Origin: Streptomyces sp. NBC_00659
GTDB lineage: Bacteria; Actinomycetota; Actinomycetes; Streptomycetales; Streptomycetaceae
DNA length: 64,000 nt
Direction: 5' to 3'
Assembly (NCBI RefSeq): GCF_036226925.1
Contig: NZ_CP109031.1
Location: 4,588,001-4,652,000, forward strand
Part shown: positions 8,912 through 16,846 of the stretch, in pieces
How the letters are laid out: each line of letters starts with the position of its first letter
How positions within the stretch are numbered: the first letter of the stretch is position 1
The notes under the pieces: model-generated
Told to the model about the DNA's origin: nothing
Seen by the model: only the letters and a program-made list of their open reading frames with translations
Databases searched by the model: none
Position numbers and translations under genes: made by a program

Positions 8912-9145
8912 TGACCGTTCTCTCACGCAACCGCAACCAAAGAGAAAAGAGGGGAGAACGGTACTCCGTCGCCACTCGTGAATGGGCATAATTCCAGAAG
9001 ACCTGCTCCTCAGCGCGCTGGTCCGCTACACGAAGCCCCGCCTTCCCGCTGTCGTGACGCGGGCACTGAGCAGCGGCTACGGCTCGCGCGGGCCGCCCGC
9101 GCGGGTGTCGCACGGTTCACCCCCTCGGGGCACAGCCCGCGCCCT

Positions 9146-9883
9146 TCACTGCTGACCCCGCAGGGTTTGCAGCACCGTCTTCAGCGACGCCACCACATGC
9201 TCGGCTCCGGCGTCCCGGAGCAGTTTCTCCTTGTCGGGGTGACGCGCGTAGCCGAGGAACGGAACCCCGGCGCGCCGGGCGGCGTGCAGATCCGAGGGGG
9301 CGTCACCGATCATGAGCGCCTTCGACGGATCCGCGCCGAGGGCGTTCAGGGCCCGGTTGAGGCAGTTCGGATCCGGCTTGAGGTGGGCGAGGTTCTGGGT
9401 GCGGCCGTAGACGTGGGGCGCGAAGCAATCGGCCAGATCACGGCCCTCCAGGTAACGGGCGGCCGTGCGGGGCGAGTTGTTGGTGGCGATCGCCAGCCGG
9501 GCGCCGACGGCCCGCCAGGTCCGTATCACCGCGTCGGCGTACTCGGTGGGCCAGGCCTTGGCCACCGCCTTGAGCTCCTGCTGGGTGAATCGTTCCTCCA
9601 GCTCGGCCACCAGGTCGCTGCGCGGACGCCGCCGGTTGACCGCGTGCAGGACTTCCAACGGATCGGCGTGCTCACGTTCCTCCGGGGTCAACAGCCTTCG
9701 CATCCCCTGCTGTTCGAGCCACTCGACCAGATCCCTGGCCACCTTCTCGGCGGCGTGCCCCGCGTACAGCCGGCAGACCGGCCCGTCGAAGTCGAAGAGC
9801 ACGAAGCGCGCGCCGGTGATCGTGTCCCGCAGGTTCTCCGTCTGTGTCGCCACCGCATCAGTCTGCGTCGTATCAGAAGTCAC
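9146..9883 (-). CDS. HAD-family phosphatase
   Basis: 245-residue haloacid-dehalogenase hydrolase. All four HAD motifs are visible: motif I FVLFDFDGPV with the two catalytic Asp, motif II ATNNS, motif III Lys in LKPDPN, motif IV GDAPSDLHAA. A helical cap lies between motifs I and II, as in phosphoglycolate phosphatase-like enzymes. The start is a GTG at 9883 that overlaps the TAG stop of the upstream GntR gene (TAGTG), indicating translational coupling; the longer ATG frame at 9934 runs into the GntR gene. A phosphatase coupled to a regulator and followed by a kinase-fold gene suggests a small-molecule phospho-metabolite, by inference. Confidence 0.85.
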   Translation of the reverse strand: MTSDTTQTDAVATQTENLRDTITGARFVLFDFDGPVCRLYAGHAAEKVARDLVEWLEQQGMRRLLTPEEREHADPLEVLHAVNRRRPRSDLVAELEERFTQQELKAVAKAWPTEYADAVIRTWRAVGARLAIATNNSPRTAARYLEGRDLADCFAPHVYGRTQNLAHLKPDPNCLNRALNALGADPSKALMIGDAPSDLHAARRAGVPFLGYARHPDKEKLLRDAGAEHVVASLKTVLQTLRGQQ

Positions 9884-10743
9884 TACGAGAGTCTGAGGTC
9901 CTTGGTGATGGTTTCCCAGAGGGCGTTGAACCACTTCTGGGACTCGTCCACGAACGCGGTGTCCCGGCCGCCGGTCCGCTTCTCGAAGGAGAAGAGCAGG
10001 GACTCGGCGCCGAGGGCGTCGTAGATGTCCAGTTTCTCGTCGTCCGAGATCTCCTCTTCCCGCCTGGTGATCGTGTAGTACGCCATCAGCGCCTCCGACC
10101 CGTTGAGCAGGTACAGCTTCACGGGCGGGGTGAAGGGCAGGGCCCGGAAGGTCACATGGACCTCGATGCCGTGGGAGGAGCGCAGGGACTGGAGGTTGTG
10201 GCGCAGGACGTGGCCCTGGGCGTTGCGCTGGTCCAGCCAGCGCTTGTGGACCGGGTCGTCGTCGCCCTGGTCGTCGACGGAGACGGGGAACGCCAGGTTG
10301 ATCTCCCGGCTGGGCAGCAGGATCCGCACGTCGATGCGCTCCGGGCGGATCCTTCCGTCGTGGATCTGGCGGACCGGCTCGGCGAGCGCCACCATCAGCG
10401 TCTCCGCGGTGAGGCAGGCCGCGTCGATCCGCACATGGGGGACGGAGAACGCCTCGGTGATGCGCGGGGCGAGGGCCACCATGGTCGGCTGGGGCCCGTT
10501 CCGGGTGGGAGTGACTTCCGCGATCCGCGGCGGACTGCCCTTGCTGACGTTGCTGAGCAGGCCGCCTTCCTGGAGCTCGCGCAGGGCGAGGCGGACCGTG
10601 CCGCGCTCGACGCCGAACTCGTCGGCCAGTTCCGCCTGGGTGGGCAGACGGTCGCCGGCCTTCAGCTCACCGGTGCGGATGCGCTTCCGCAGGACGTCGG
10701 CGATCTCCTGGGGCGAAAGCCTTCTGCTGCTGTCACTCGCCAC
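9883..10743 (-). CDS. GntR regulator with PLD-like sensor tail (paralogue 1)
   Basis: 286-residue regulator. The GntR winged helix is at about residues 7-70 (IADVLRKRIRTGELKAGDRL, ELADEFGVERGTVRLALREL). The remaining ~210 residues do not match FadR, HutC or YtrA effector domains. They carry VRILLPSREINLAFP, a LRHNLQSL helix, VTFRALPFTPPVKLYLLNG and a closing QKWFNALWETI, which resembles the catalytically dead phospholipase-D-like sensor tail of some actinobacterial XRE/GntR proteins (inference). The GTG at 10743 has an AGGAG site six bases upstream. It is coupled to the HAD gene, diverges from a small membrane protein, and has a close paralogue at 11141-12043. Confidence 0.85.
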   Translation of the reverse strand: MASDSSRRLSPQEIADVLRKRIRTGELKAGDRLPTQAELADEFGVERGTVRLALRELQEGGLLSNVSKGSPPRIAEVTPTRNGPQPTMVALAPRITEAFSVPHVRIDAACLTAETLMVALAEPVRQIHDGRIRPERIDVRILLPSREINLAFPVSVDDQGDDDPVHKRWLDQRNAQGHVLRHNLQSLRSSHGIEVHVTFRALPFTPPVKLYLLNGSEALMAYYTITRREEEISDDEKLDIYDALGAESLLFSFEKRTGGRDTAFVDESQKWFNALWETITKDLRLS

Positions 10744-10784
10744 AACGTTCTCCTGAGTCACGACCAAACGGTACAACTCTCTCC

Positions 10785-10875
10785 CATCTTTGGGGAGTTA
10801 CTCGAAAGTTGTTTATCGATACTTACCAAGTGGGGACAACCTAACCAGAGTTGGTTGCCAACTTGGCCAAGATGG
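10785..10875. promoter_or_regulatory. Divergent control region with GntR-like half-sites
   Basis: Between GntR paralogue 1 and the small membrane gene. A CATCTT-N5-AGTT element reads forward at 10785-10799 and the related AACTTGGCCAAGATGG (10860-10875) reads in reverse. A dyad AGTTGG-TTG-CCAACT lies at 10849-10863. The same motifs recur upstream of the second GntR gene at 12067-12158, so they are probably operators recognised by both paralogues. Confidence 0.6.
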
Positions 10876-10956
10876 CGGAAGTTTTGCCTCCCCTCGCCCA
10901 TCCGTGGCACCGAGCACCCCGAGCAGGTCACCGATAGAGAAGCAGGAGGAACCACC

Positions 10957-11151
10957 ATGCCCGCCATCGCCCTCCTCTCCGCCGTCTTCGTCGTCGGCTT
11001 CGAGCAACTCGTCCAATGGCGGTACGGCCCGACGGGCATCGTCGGACTGCTGCTGCTCACCATCGGGATCAAGGCGAAGAACCCCACGTGCAGCACCATC
11101 GGGGCCGTCGTCCTGGCCCTGCTGGTGGCGGGGCCGGCCGTCAGTTCGTGA
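10957..11151 (+). CDS. Small two-helix membrane protein (copy 1)
   Basis: 64-residue hydrophobic protein with a strong AGGAGGA ribosome site. Two predicted membrane helices (about residues 3-17 and 26-60, with a short KAKN turn) flank the conserved core GFEQLVQWRYGP.GI. It is a paralogue of the 61-residue product at 12266-12451, and each gene diverges from one of the two paralogous GntR regulators. The 3' end overlaps the end of the second GntR gene by 11 bases, tail to tail. Function unknown; no known holin, toxin or transporter motif was recognised. Confidence 0.75.
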   Translation: MPAIALLSAVFVVGFEQLVQWRYGPTGIVGLLLLTIGIKAKNPTCSTIGAVVLALLVAGPAVSS

Positions 11152-12043
11152 TCAGCAGTTCCGAACTGATCGTCTCCCACAGCGCGTTGAACCAGAGGTG
11201 GGACTGTTCCACGAACGTGGTGTCCCGCAGTCCCACCCCCTGACCGAAGGGGAACAGCATCGACTGCGTACCTTCGGCGTCGTACATCTCCAGGTATTCA
11301 TGGTCGATCTCCTCGCCCCGTCGGGCGAGTGTGTAGTACGCGAAGAGCGCTTCGGCCTCGTTGAGCAGGTACAGCTTCACGGGCGGGGTGAAGGGCAGCG
11401 CGCGGAAGGAGACCCGCACGTCGATGGCGTGCGTGGCGCGCAGCGCCATCAGGTTGTGCCGCAGCACCTGCACCTGGGCGTTGCGCTGGGCCAGCCAGCG
11501 GCGCCGCGGACGGTCGTCCGTCATGTCGTCGACCGGCGCGGGGAACGCGAGGTCGATGTCCCTGCTGGGAAGCAGCACCCGGACGTCGACCTTGGCCGGT
11601 TTTATGCGTCCCGCGTGAATCTCGCGCAACGGCTCACCCATGGCGAGGGTGAGCGACACGGCGGTCAGACACAGCGCGTCGATCTCCACGTGCGGGACCT
11701 CGAAGGCCGCCGTGATCCGCGGGGCGAGCGCCACCACGGTGGACTGCGGCTTGTCCTGCGGCCCGGTCGGAGCCCGCTCGGGATGGTCCGCGACCGTCGC
11801 CGGGCTCCCCTTGGACACGTTGACGATCAGGTGCTCCGACTGGAGGATGCGCAGCGCCTGGCGCACCGCGCCGCGTTCGACGCCGAACTCGTCGGCCAGT
11901 CTGGCCTGGGTCGGCATGCGCTGGCCGGCCCGCAGCTGACCGGACCTGATCCGGCTGCGCAGCTCGTCGGCCACCTCTCGGTGTGACCTCGGCGGCCGTG
12001 GTGACCTGTTCCGTCCGTTGACGACGGCATGCTTCGGCTCCAC
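11141..12043 (-). CDS. GntR regulator with PLD-like sensor tail (paralogue 2)
   Basis: 300-residue paralogue of the 9883-10743 product over its whole length. The GntR winged helix reads VADELRSRIRSGQLRAGQRM then RLADEFGVERGAVRQALRIL. The tail repeats the landmarks VRVLLPSRDIDLAFP, VSFRALPFTPPVKLYLLN and HLWFNALWETI. The GTG at 12043 was chosen because the open frame upstream (to 12550) runs antisense through the divergent small gene and has no plausible site. It diverges from the small membrane gene at 12266 across a region with shared operator-like motifs. Unlike paralogue 1, no HAD gene follows it; downstream lies the convergent first small gene. Confidence 0.82.
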   Translation of the reverse strand: MEPKHAVVNGRNRSPRPPRSHREVADELRSRIRSGQLRAGQRMPTQARLADEFGVERGAVRQALRILQSEHLIVNVSKGSPATVADHPERAPTGPQDKPQSTVVALAPRITAAFEVPHVEIDALCLTAVSLTLAMGEPLREIHAGRIKPAKVDVRVLLPSRDIDLAFPAPVDDMTDDRPRRRWLAQRNAQVQVLRHNLMALRATHAIDVRVSFRALPFTPPVKLYLLNEAEALFAYYTLARRGEEIDHEYLEMYDAEGTQSMLFPFGQGVGLRDTTFVEQSHLWFNALWETISSELLITN

Positions 12044-12066
12044 AACCAGAACACTACAACTTCCCG

Positions 12067-12158
12067 CCATCTTTTGGCAGTTGCCGGACAGGTGGTTATG
12101 AGTCGTCCCAACACGGAGATAACCAAGAGTGAGTTGGTCGCCAACTTGCTCAACATGG
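12067..12158. promoter_or_regulatory. Second divergent control region with shared half-sites
   Basis: Upstream of GntR paralogue 2: CCATCTTTTGGCAGTTGCC at 12067-12085, and the same element reversed within 12140-12158 (GCCAACTTGCTCAACATGG). A dyad AGTTGG-TCG-CCAACT lies at 12132-12146. Arrangement and sequence parallel 10785-10875. Confidence 0.6.
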
Positions 12159-12265
12159 TCAAACTTCCGGAGGGTTGGCCGCCGAAGTTCCGCCCGGATG
12201 CTGGGCGGTCGGGGCGGACGGTCCTCAGCGGGGGTCCGCCTCCCCGTCCCGAAGGAGGGACCGTC

Positions 12266-12451
12266 ATGCCGCTCATCGCCCTCGCCATCGCCGCCCTGGC
12301 CATCGGATTCGAGCAACTCATCCAGTGGGAGTACGGGCCGATGGGCATCATCGCGTTCGTCGCGCTGTCCGTCGGGCTCAAGGCCCGGAACGCCACCGTC
12401 AGCGGCATCGGGGCCGTGATCCTCGTGATGCTGCTCGCCCAGTCCGGCTGA
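12266..12451 (+). CDS. Small two-helix membrane protein (copy 2)
   Basis: 61-residue hydrophobic protein preceded by AAGGAGGGA. It shares the pattern GFEQLIQWEYGPMGI, GLKARN and a C-terminal hydrophobic helix with the product of 10957-11151. The conserved acidic/aromatic core between two helices (EQL.QW.YGP) is the part most likely to carry function. It is divergent from GntR paralogue 2 and followed by a hairpin terminator at 12485. Function unknown. Confidence 0.75.
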   Translation: MPLIALAIAALAIGFEQLIQWEYGPMGIIAFVALSVGLKARNATVSGIGAVILVMLLAQSG

Positions 12452-12484
12452 GCGGACGCCACGTCCGCCAGTCCGGCTGACCAC

Positions 12485-12504
12485 GCTCCCCTCCGGAGGG
12501 GAGC
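12485..12504. terminator. Hairpin terminator
   Basis: Perfect palindrome GCTCCCCTCC/GGAGGGGAGC just after the small membrane gene; flanking bases extend the stem imperfectly. It also lies downstream of the convergent Eis-like gene, so it could serve both. Confidence 0.65.
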
Positions 12505-12629
12505 CGGGAGCATGGTCGGTCCGCACCACCGCGTCAACCCGCACCACCACAACTGAATCGCTACGGATCGGCAGTCCCAGCAGTCGACACCCGCACGGGA
12601 AGGAGAACGTCCCTACAGGCAGCCGCAGT

Positions 12630-13925
12630 TCAGAAGATGTCCGGGCACCACGGTCGCCTGGACGTCCGCAGCAGGGCGTCGGCCAGACGGGCGGCGCCCT
12701 CTTGCCGTTCCCGGACCCGGCCCAGCGCCGCCAGCCGCACCGCGGACTCGTCCCCGAGCCACAGCGTCGCCAGATCGGCGATGGAGAGCGACAGGGCCGC
12801 CTCCTCGGTGGTCGGCGCGCAGGTCGCCGTACCGTCCGACGCGGCCCGGAGCCGATAGCGGCCTCCGTCCGGTCCGCTCTCGTCCGTCACGTCGAGCACG
12901 AGCGTCCCGGCGGTCCCGTACGTCCGCGCCTCCAGAGCCCGTACGACATCCAGGATCCGCACCCAGAGCCAGTCCGACTGGCTGGTGACACGGGCGGCGC
13001 GCGGGTCCGGCAGGAACAGCGGCAGCAGGTCGTCGGGGGCGCGCCGGCCGGACTTGACCCGGGTGATCCAGTCGATCGAGCAGAGGTAGCTCCACAGGGC
13101 GCGCTCGGCCGCCGGCGTCACCGCGAGCAGCCAGTTCACCTCCGCCGTGTTGCGGGGCTGGTTGGAGTCGCCCCACTCGTCGTCCGAGGTGTAGGAGACA
13201 AGGCCCTCGATCTCGCCCGTCGCCGAGCGGTACGCGGCGTAGAACGGTTCCTTCCAGGGGAAGCCGCCGAACCTCAGCAGACCGGTGTTCATCTGCCACC
13301 AGCGGGCGTCGCGGCTGATCACGCCCGGCCGGTCGCGCCGCAACCGTTCGTGCAGTTCGGGTCCCGCCTTGCGGACGTCCTCGGCGTCCAGGAGGTCGAC
13401 ACGGCCGCCGTCGGCCGGACCCGCCCAGCGGGGGTCGAGACCGGTGCGCGGTACGTCGACGGTCCACTCGGTGGTGCTGGTCGCGGGGCCGAAGCCGTAG
13501 CGGCCGTAGATCGGGTACTCGGCGGCGATGAGGGTCGCGACGACATCGCCCCGCTCCCTCGCCGCCGCCAGGTCGGCCTTCATCATGCGGGTGAGCAGGC
13601 CCCGGCGGCGGTGCGTGGGCGAGACGGTCACGCCGGAGATCGCGTCCGCGGGGACGGCCGCGCCGCCGACCGCGGTGAGCTCCTGCGGGAACGACCTGAA
13701 CGTCGCCACGCAGCGGGAGCCGTCGAACGCGCCCTGGGTCCTCCCCAGGATGAACGCCGCTCTGCGGTTCTCGACGTCCTCGTCCGAGATGACCGGCTCC
13801 TGCAGGAACCCCGTCTTCACGGCGCGCAGCCAGTCGGGGAGGTCGGAGGCGGTGATCGACCGTACGTCGATCGTGTCGCCGGCGTCTGTGGCGTCGATGG
13901 CGTCGCTGGCATCATGCGGGGTCAT
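12630..13925 (-). CDS. Eis-like GNAT N-acetyltransferase
   Basis: 431-residue member of the Eis family, which acetylates aminoglycosides and lysines with acetyl-CoA in mycobacteria. The N-terminal GNAT domain shows the acetyl-CoA loop [15 protein letters not shown] (about residues 99-113) and [14 protein letters not shown] second, degenerate GNAT domain and a C-terminal SCP2-like region follow. The last residue is Phe (CPDIF), as in Eis, where the C-terminal carboxylate acts as the general base. The natural substrate is unknown. A 370-base repeat-rich gap separates it from the upstream asparaginase gene. Confidence 0.85.
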   Translation of the reverse strand: MTPHDASDAIDATDAGDTIDVRSITASDLPDWLRAVKTGFLQEPVISDEDVENRRAAFILGRTQGAFDGSRCVATFRSFPQELTAVGGAAVPADAISGVTVSPTHRRRGLLTRMMKADLAAARERGDVVATLIAAEYPIYGRYGFGPATSTTEWTVDVPRTGLDPRWAGPADGGRVDLLDAEDVRKAGPELHERLRRDRPGVISRDARWWQMNTGLLRFGGFPWKEPFYAAYRSATGEIEGLVSYTSDDEWGDSNQPRNTAEVNWLLAVTPAAERALWSYLCSIDWITRVKSGRRAPDDLLPLFLPDPRAARVTSQSDWLWVRILDVVRALEARTYGTAGTLVLDVTDESGPDGGRYRLRAASDGTATCAPTTEEAALSLSIADLATLWLGDESAVRLAALGRVRERQEGAARLADALLRTSRRPWCPDIF

Positions 13926-14011
13926 GGAGCCACGCTAGGCGGACCCCTGCCGGGGTGTCGCGCGGATTTCCGCACGGCCCCTCCCGGCCGGTCCTCCCTC
14001 TCCCCACCCGT

Positions 14012-14290
14012 ATCCCGGGCAGGCCGGAGGGCCGCACGATCCCGGGCCGGAGAGCCACAGGGATCCCAGGCCGGAGGGCCGCACGGAGTCCAGGCCGGAC
14101 ACACCCGGACCCCGGGCTGGAGGACCACACGAACCCCGGGCCGAACGCACCCCGATCCCGGACCGGGAGACCACACGGATCCCCGGCCGGACACACCCCG
14201 ATCCCGGACCGGAAGGCCACACGGATCCCCGGCCGGACGCACCCCGATCCCGGACCGGAAGGCCCTACGGATCCCAGGTCCGACCCACCC
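14012..14290. repeat. GC-rich tandem array of ~23-bp units
   Basis: Most of this gap is filled by about eleven degenerate units of 22-24 bases with core GATCCCGGRCCGGANGSC. In the right half they pair into a 46-base higher-order repeat, with near-identical copies around 14155, 14200 and 14246. There are no non-repetitive spacers, so this is not a CRISPR array. No gene is supported here. Confidence 0.75.
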
Positions 14291-14299
14291 GCCCCCGGG

Positions 14300-15421
14300 T
14301 CAGAAAGCCGCCCGGATCTCCCCCACCTCGCGGCCGCCGCCCAGCAGGGGCGCGCTGCCGATCCTCGTCACCACCGGCCCCTCCACACCCAGCAGGCCCA
14401 GAGCGCGGGCCAGGACGGGGCCCAGTGCCCGGCCCCCGCCGTCGTCGATCTTGAAGGCGAGGGCGCGGCCGTCGGGCAGCGCGACCGCCTGGACGGCTTC
14501 GGCGCCCATCTTGGACAGGGCGCCCGGGACCTCGCGCATCAGCCAGGTGTCGGGGCGCCGGGTGCCGGCGACGTACTCGGGGTGGGTGCGCATGGCGTCG
14601 GCCACCCGGCGTTCGGCGGAACCGGGGGCCGCGAGGACGAAGGAGCGGAAGGCACGGGCGAGACCCGTGAGGGTGATCGCCATCAGGGGCGCCCCGCAGC
14701 CGTCCGTGCCGACCGCCGCGACGGGCTCCCCGGCGGCTTCCTCGACCACGGAGTGGATGAGCTGCTGGAGGGGGTGCCCGGGATCGAGGTAGGACTCGGT
14801 GGACCAGCCGCGCTGCGCGCACACCGCAAGCATCGCCACGTGCTTGCCGGAGCAGTTCATGGTGACCCGGTCGCGGACGGCACCGGAGGCGAGGTAGGAC
14901 TCCGCCTCGACGGGGTCCAGCGGCAGGTCCGGCGGGCACTGGAGCTGCCCGGCGTCCAGCCCGTGCTCGACGAGCATCCTCTGGACCAGGTCACGGTGGA
15001 AGATCTCGCCGGAGTGGCTCGCGGCGGCCAGGGCGAGGCGTTCCCCTGCCAGGTCGAGTCCCGCGCGCAGGACGCCGGCCGCCTGCATGGGCTTGTTCGA
15101 CGAGCGCGGGAAGACGGGTGCCGCGACGTCGCCGAGCGCCAGCTCGACCGTCCCGTCGGCGGCCAGCACCACCAGGCTGCCGCGGTGGTGCCCCTCGACG
15201 AAGCCGGAGCGAACGACCTCGGCGAGCACCGGGAGCACGTCGGACGTGCCGGACCGAGGACTCCCCTCGGACACGGGAGCCGTGCCGGGCGTACGGGCGG
15301 TGTCGAGCGTACGAAGCGTGCCAGGGGTGCCGGAGGCGCCCGGTGTGCCGGCCTCACCCGGTGCACCCGGTGTGCCGTCGGATATGGGCGGGTCTTCGGG
15401 CGTGCGGGGAGCTGCGGACAT
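14300..15421 (-). CDS. L-asparaginase II (Rhizobium-type)
   Basis: 373-residue asparaginase of the AnsA/Rhizobium etli type, hydrolysing L-asparagine to aspartate and ammonia. Recognised motifs: SNKPMQAAG, SHSGE, MNCSGKHVAML and the C-terminal KIDDGGGRALGPV. The first ~60 residues are an extra Thr/Pro/Gly-rich low-complexity tail with TPG repeats (GTPGAPGEAGTPGASGTPG), absent from typical members. The ATG at 15421 has GGAAGG eight bases upstream; an alternative start near residue 60 would give a normal-length enzyme. No signal peptide, so cytoplasmic. Confidence 0.85.
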   Translation of the reverse strand: MSAAPRTPEDPPISDGTPGAPGEAGTPGASGTPGTLRTLDTARTPGTAPVSEGSPRSGTSDVLPVLAEVVRSGFVEGHHRGSLVVLAADGTVELALGDVAAPVFPRSSNKPMQAAGVLRAGLDLAGERLALAAASHSGEIFHRDLVQRMLVEHGLDAGQLQCPPDLPLDPVEAESYLASGAVRDRVTMNCSGKHVAMLAVCAQRGWSTESYLDPGHPLQQLIHSVVEEAAGEPVAAVGTDGCGAPLMAITLTGLARAFRSFVLAAPGSAERRVADAMRTHPEYVAGTRRPDTWLMREVPGALSKMGAEAVQAVALPDGRALAFKIDDGGGRALGPVLARALGLLGVEGPVVTRIGSAPLLGGGREVGEIRAAF

Positions 15422-15566
15422 CGGCGGTGGCCTTCCGGAACGGGGACCCGCTCGGAAGGCGGGAGCCGGGTCGTGTCCCGGACCGCGCCCCCACCCGCGC
15501 GGAGCGGAAGCGCGCCTCCTGGATTCCGGCGCGCCCCTCGGCCCCGGGATCACCGGTGCCGCCACG

Positions 15567-16223
15567 TCACATGAGCAGGTCGTCTACTTGTGCTTCCCCT
15601 TCACGGTACCTGCGGGCGATCTCGGCACTGCAATCGTCGGCCGTGCGCTGGAGCTGCTGGCGCCGCCGGGAGACCTGCTGCTCGTAACGGACGAGTCGGC
15701 CGAGTCCCGCGCCCAGCTCTTCGTCCGTACGGGCCTCCAGGTCCGACAGCTCCACCTCGGCGAGCATCTCGGCGGCCAGCGCCCGGTACTCCTCGCCGTG
15801 CGGCGTGCCCACGGTGACATGGCGGGCCGAGGAGCGGTACCGGGCCGGCGCGTCCGTGAGGATCTCCGAGAGCCGCTCGACGACGGAGTGCTTCCCCCGG
15901 CCCACGGGCGAGAGGTGTCCGGAGGCCGGGGCGGGCATCCGGTGCTCCCCGCGGCGCGCGAGCTCCGCGCGCAGGATGTCGATGCGTCCCTGGAGCAGCC
16001 GCCGGACATAGCTGAGGTCGGCCTCGTCCCGCTGGGCGTCCCGGCGCAGCGTCCGCAGTTCGGGCAGCCGGAGCACGGTGACGCCGGTCGGGGCCGGATC
16101 CGCCGCCAGCGGGCCGCTGTCGGTGCGCTGCACCGGCGGCCGGGCGGTCATCGCTTCCGCCCGTGCGCTCGTGCGGGTCAATGACACGGCTCCGGTCTGC
16201 TGCCCGGTCCTCGATGTGCTCAT
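15567..16223 (-). CDS. rsiG: RsiG, c-di-GMP-dependent anti-sigma factor for WhiG
   Basis: 218-residue coiled-coil protein that, in Streptomyces, holds the sporulation sigma factor WhiG inactive when loaded with c-di-GMP. Identification rests on the diagnostic motif E(x3)S(x2)R(x3)Q(x3)D, which occurs twice: EADLSYVRRLLQGRID near residue 68 and EQQVSRRRQQLQRTAD near residue 183, one on each helix of the antiparallel coiled coil. The N-terminal ~45 residues look disordered. The ATG at 16223 follows AGAGGT. It is divergent from dtd. The two intact motifs imply c-di-GMP binding is retained. Confidence 0.93.
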   Translation of the reverse strand: MSTSRTGQQTGAVSLTRTSARAEAMTARPPVQRTDSGPLAADPAPTGVTVLRLPELRTLRRDAQRDEADLSYVRRLLQGRIDILRAELARRGEHRMPAPASGHLSPVGRGKHSVVERLSEILTDAPARYRSSARHVTVGTPHGEEYRALAAEMLAEVELSDLEARTDEELGAGLGRLVRYEQQVSRRRQQLQRTADDCSAEIARRYREGEAQVDDLLM

Positions 16224-16417
16224 GTACCTCTACCGTCCCCTCGACCGGCGCGGTCCGCCCAACGGCCGGACCGCAACACCCCGCATGGTGCCACCCCAGA
16301 TGGCCGCTATGTGACCGAGTGACCCGATCAGCCCCAGATGGCGGGTTGGTTACCCCGGAAAATCACGCGAAGGGCCCGCACCGCGCGACGGGACCATGAC
16401 ACGGCATCATGGTCCGC

Positions 16418-16843
16418 ATGCGTGCGGTGGTGCAGAGAGTGGACGGCGCGAGCGTCGTCGTGGACGGCGAGACGGTCGGCGAGATCAGCGGTGAGGGCCT
16501 GTGCGTCCTCGTCGGGGTCACCCACGAGGACACCAAGGAGAAGGCGGCCCAACTGGCCCGCAAACTCTGGTCCGTCCGGATGCTGGCCGACGAGCGGTCC
16601 TGCTCCGACATCGACGCGCCGCTGCTCGTCGTCAGCCAGTTCACGCTCTACGGCGACGCGCGCAAGGGCCGCCGCCCCACCTGGAACGCGGCCGCCCCCG
16701 GCGATGTGGCCGAGCCCCTCGTCGAGGAGGTCGTCGCCCAGCTCCGCGCTCTGGGCGCCACGGTGGCAACGGGCCGTTTCGGCGCCCGGATGCGGGTCTC
16801 CCTGACGAACGACGGCCCGTTCACCGTCCTCCTGGAGATGTGA
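16418..16843 (+). CDS. dtd: D-aminoacyl-tRNA deacylase
   Basis: 141-residue DTD enzyme that hydrolyses D-amino acids mischarged on tRNA. The family signature [15 protein letters not shown] (SQFTL active-site motif) is near residue 75, and the C-terminal [12 protein letters not shown] contains the Gly/NxGP cross-subunit motif NDGP. The length is normal. The ATG at 16418 gives the canonical MRAVVQRV start; an in-frame ATG nine bases upstream is possible. No strong ribosome site is seen. It converges on ygfZ with a four-base gap. Confidence 0.93.
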   Translation: MRAVVQRVDGASVVVDGETVGEISGEGLCVLVGVTHEDTKEKAAQLARKLWSVRMLADERSCSDIDAPLLVVSQFTLYGDARKGRRPTWNAAAPGDVAEPLVEEVVAQLRALGATVATGRFGARMRVSLTNDGPFTVLLEM

Positions 16844-16846
16844 GCC

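Noticed and set aside
10957..12451. Small membrane proteins as toxin-antitoxin or holin genes
   Set aside because: No antitoxin-like partner or known toxin family match; only the regulator pairing is supported.
14012..14290. CRISPR array
   Set aside because: Repeat units are contiguous without unique spacers, and no cas genes are present.
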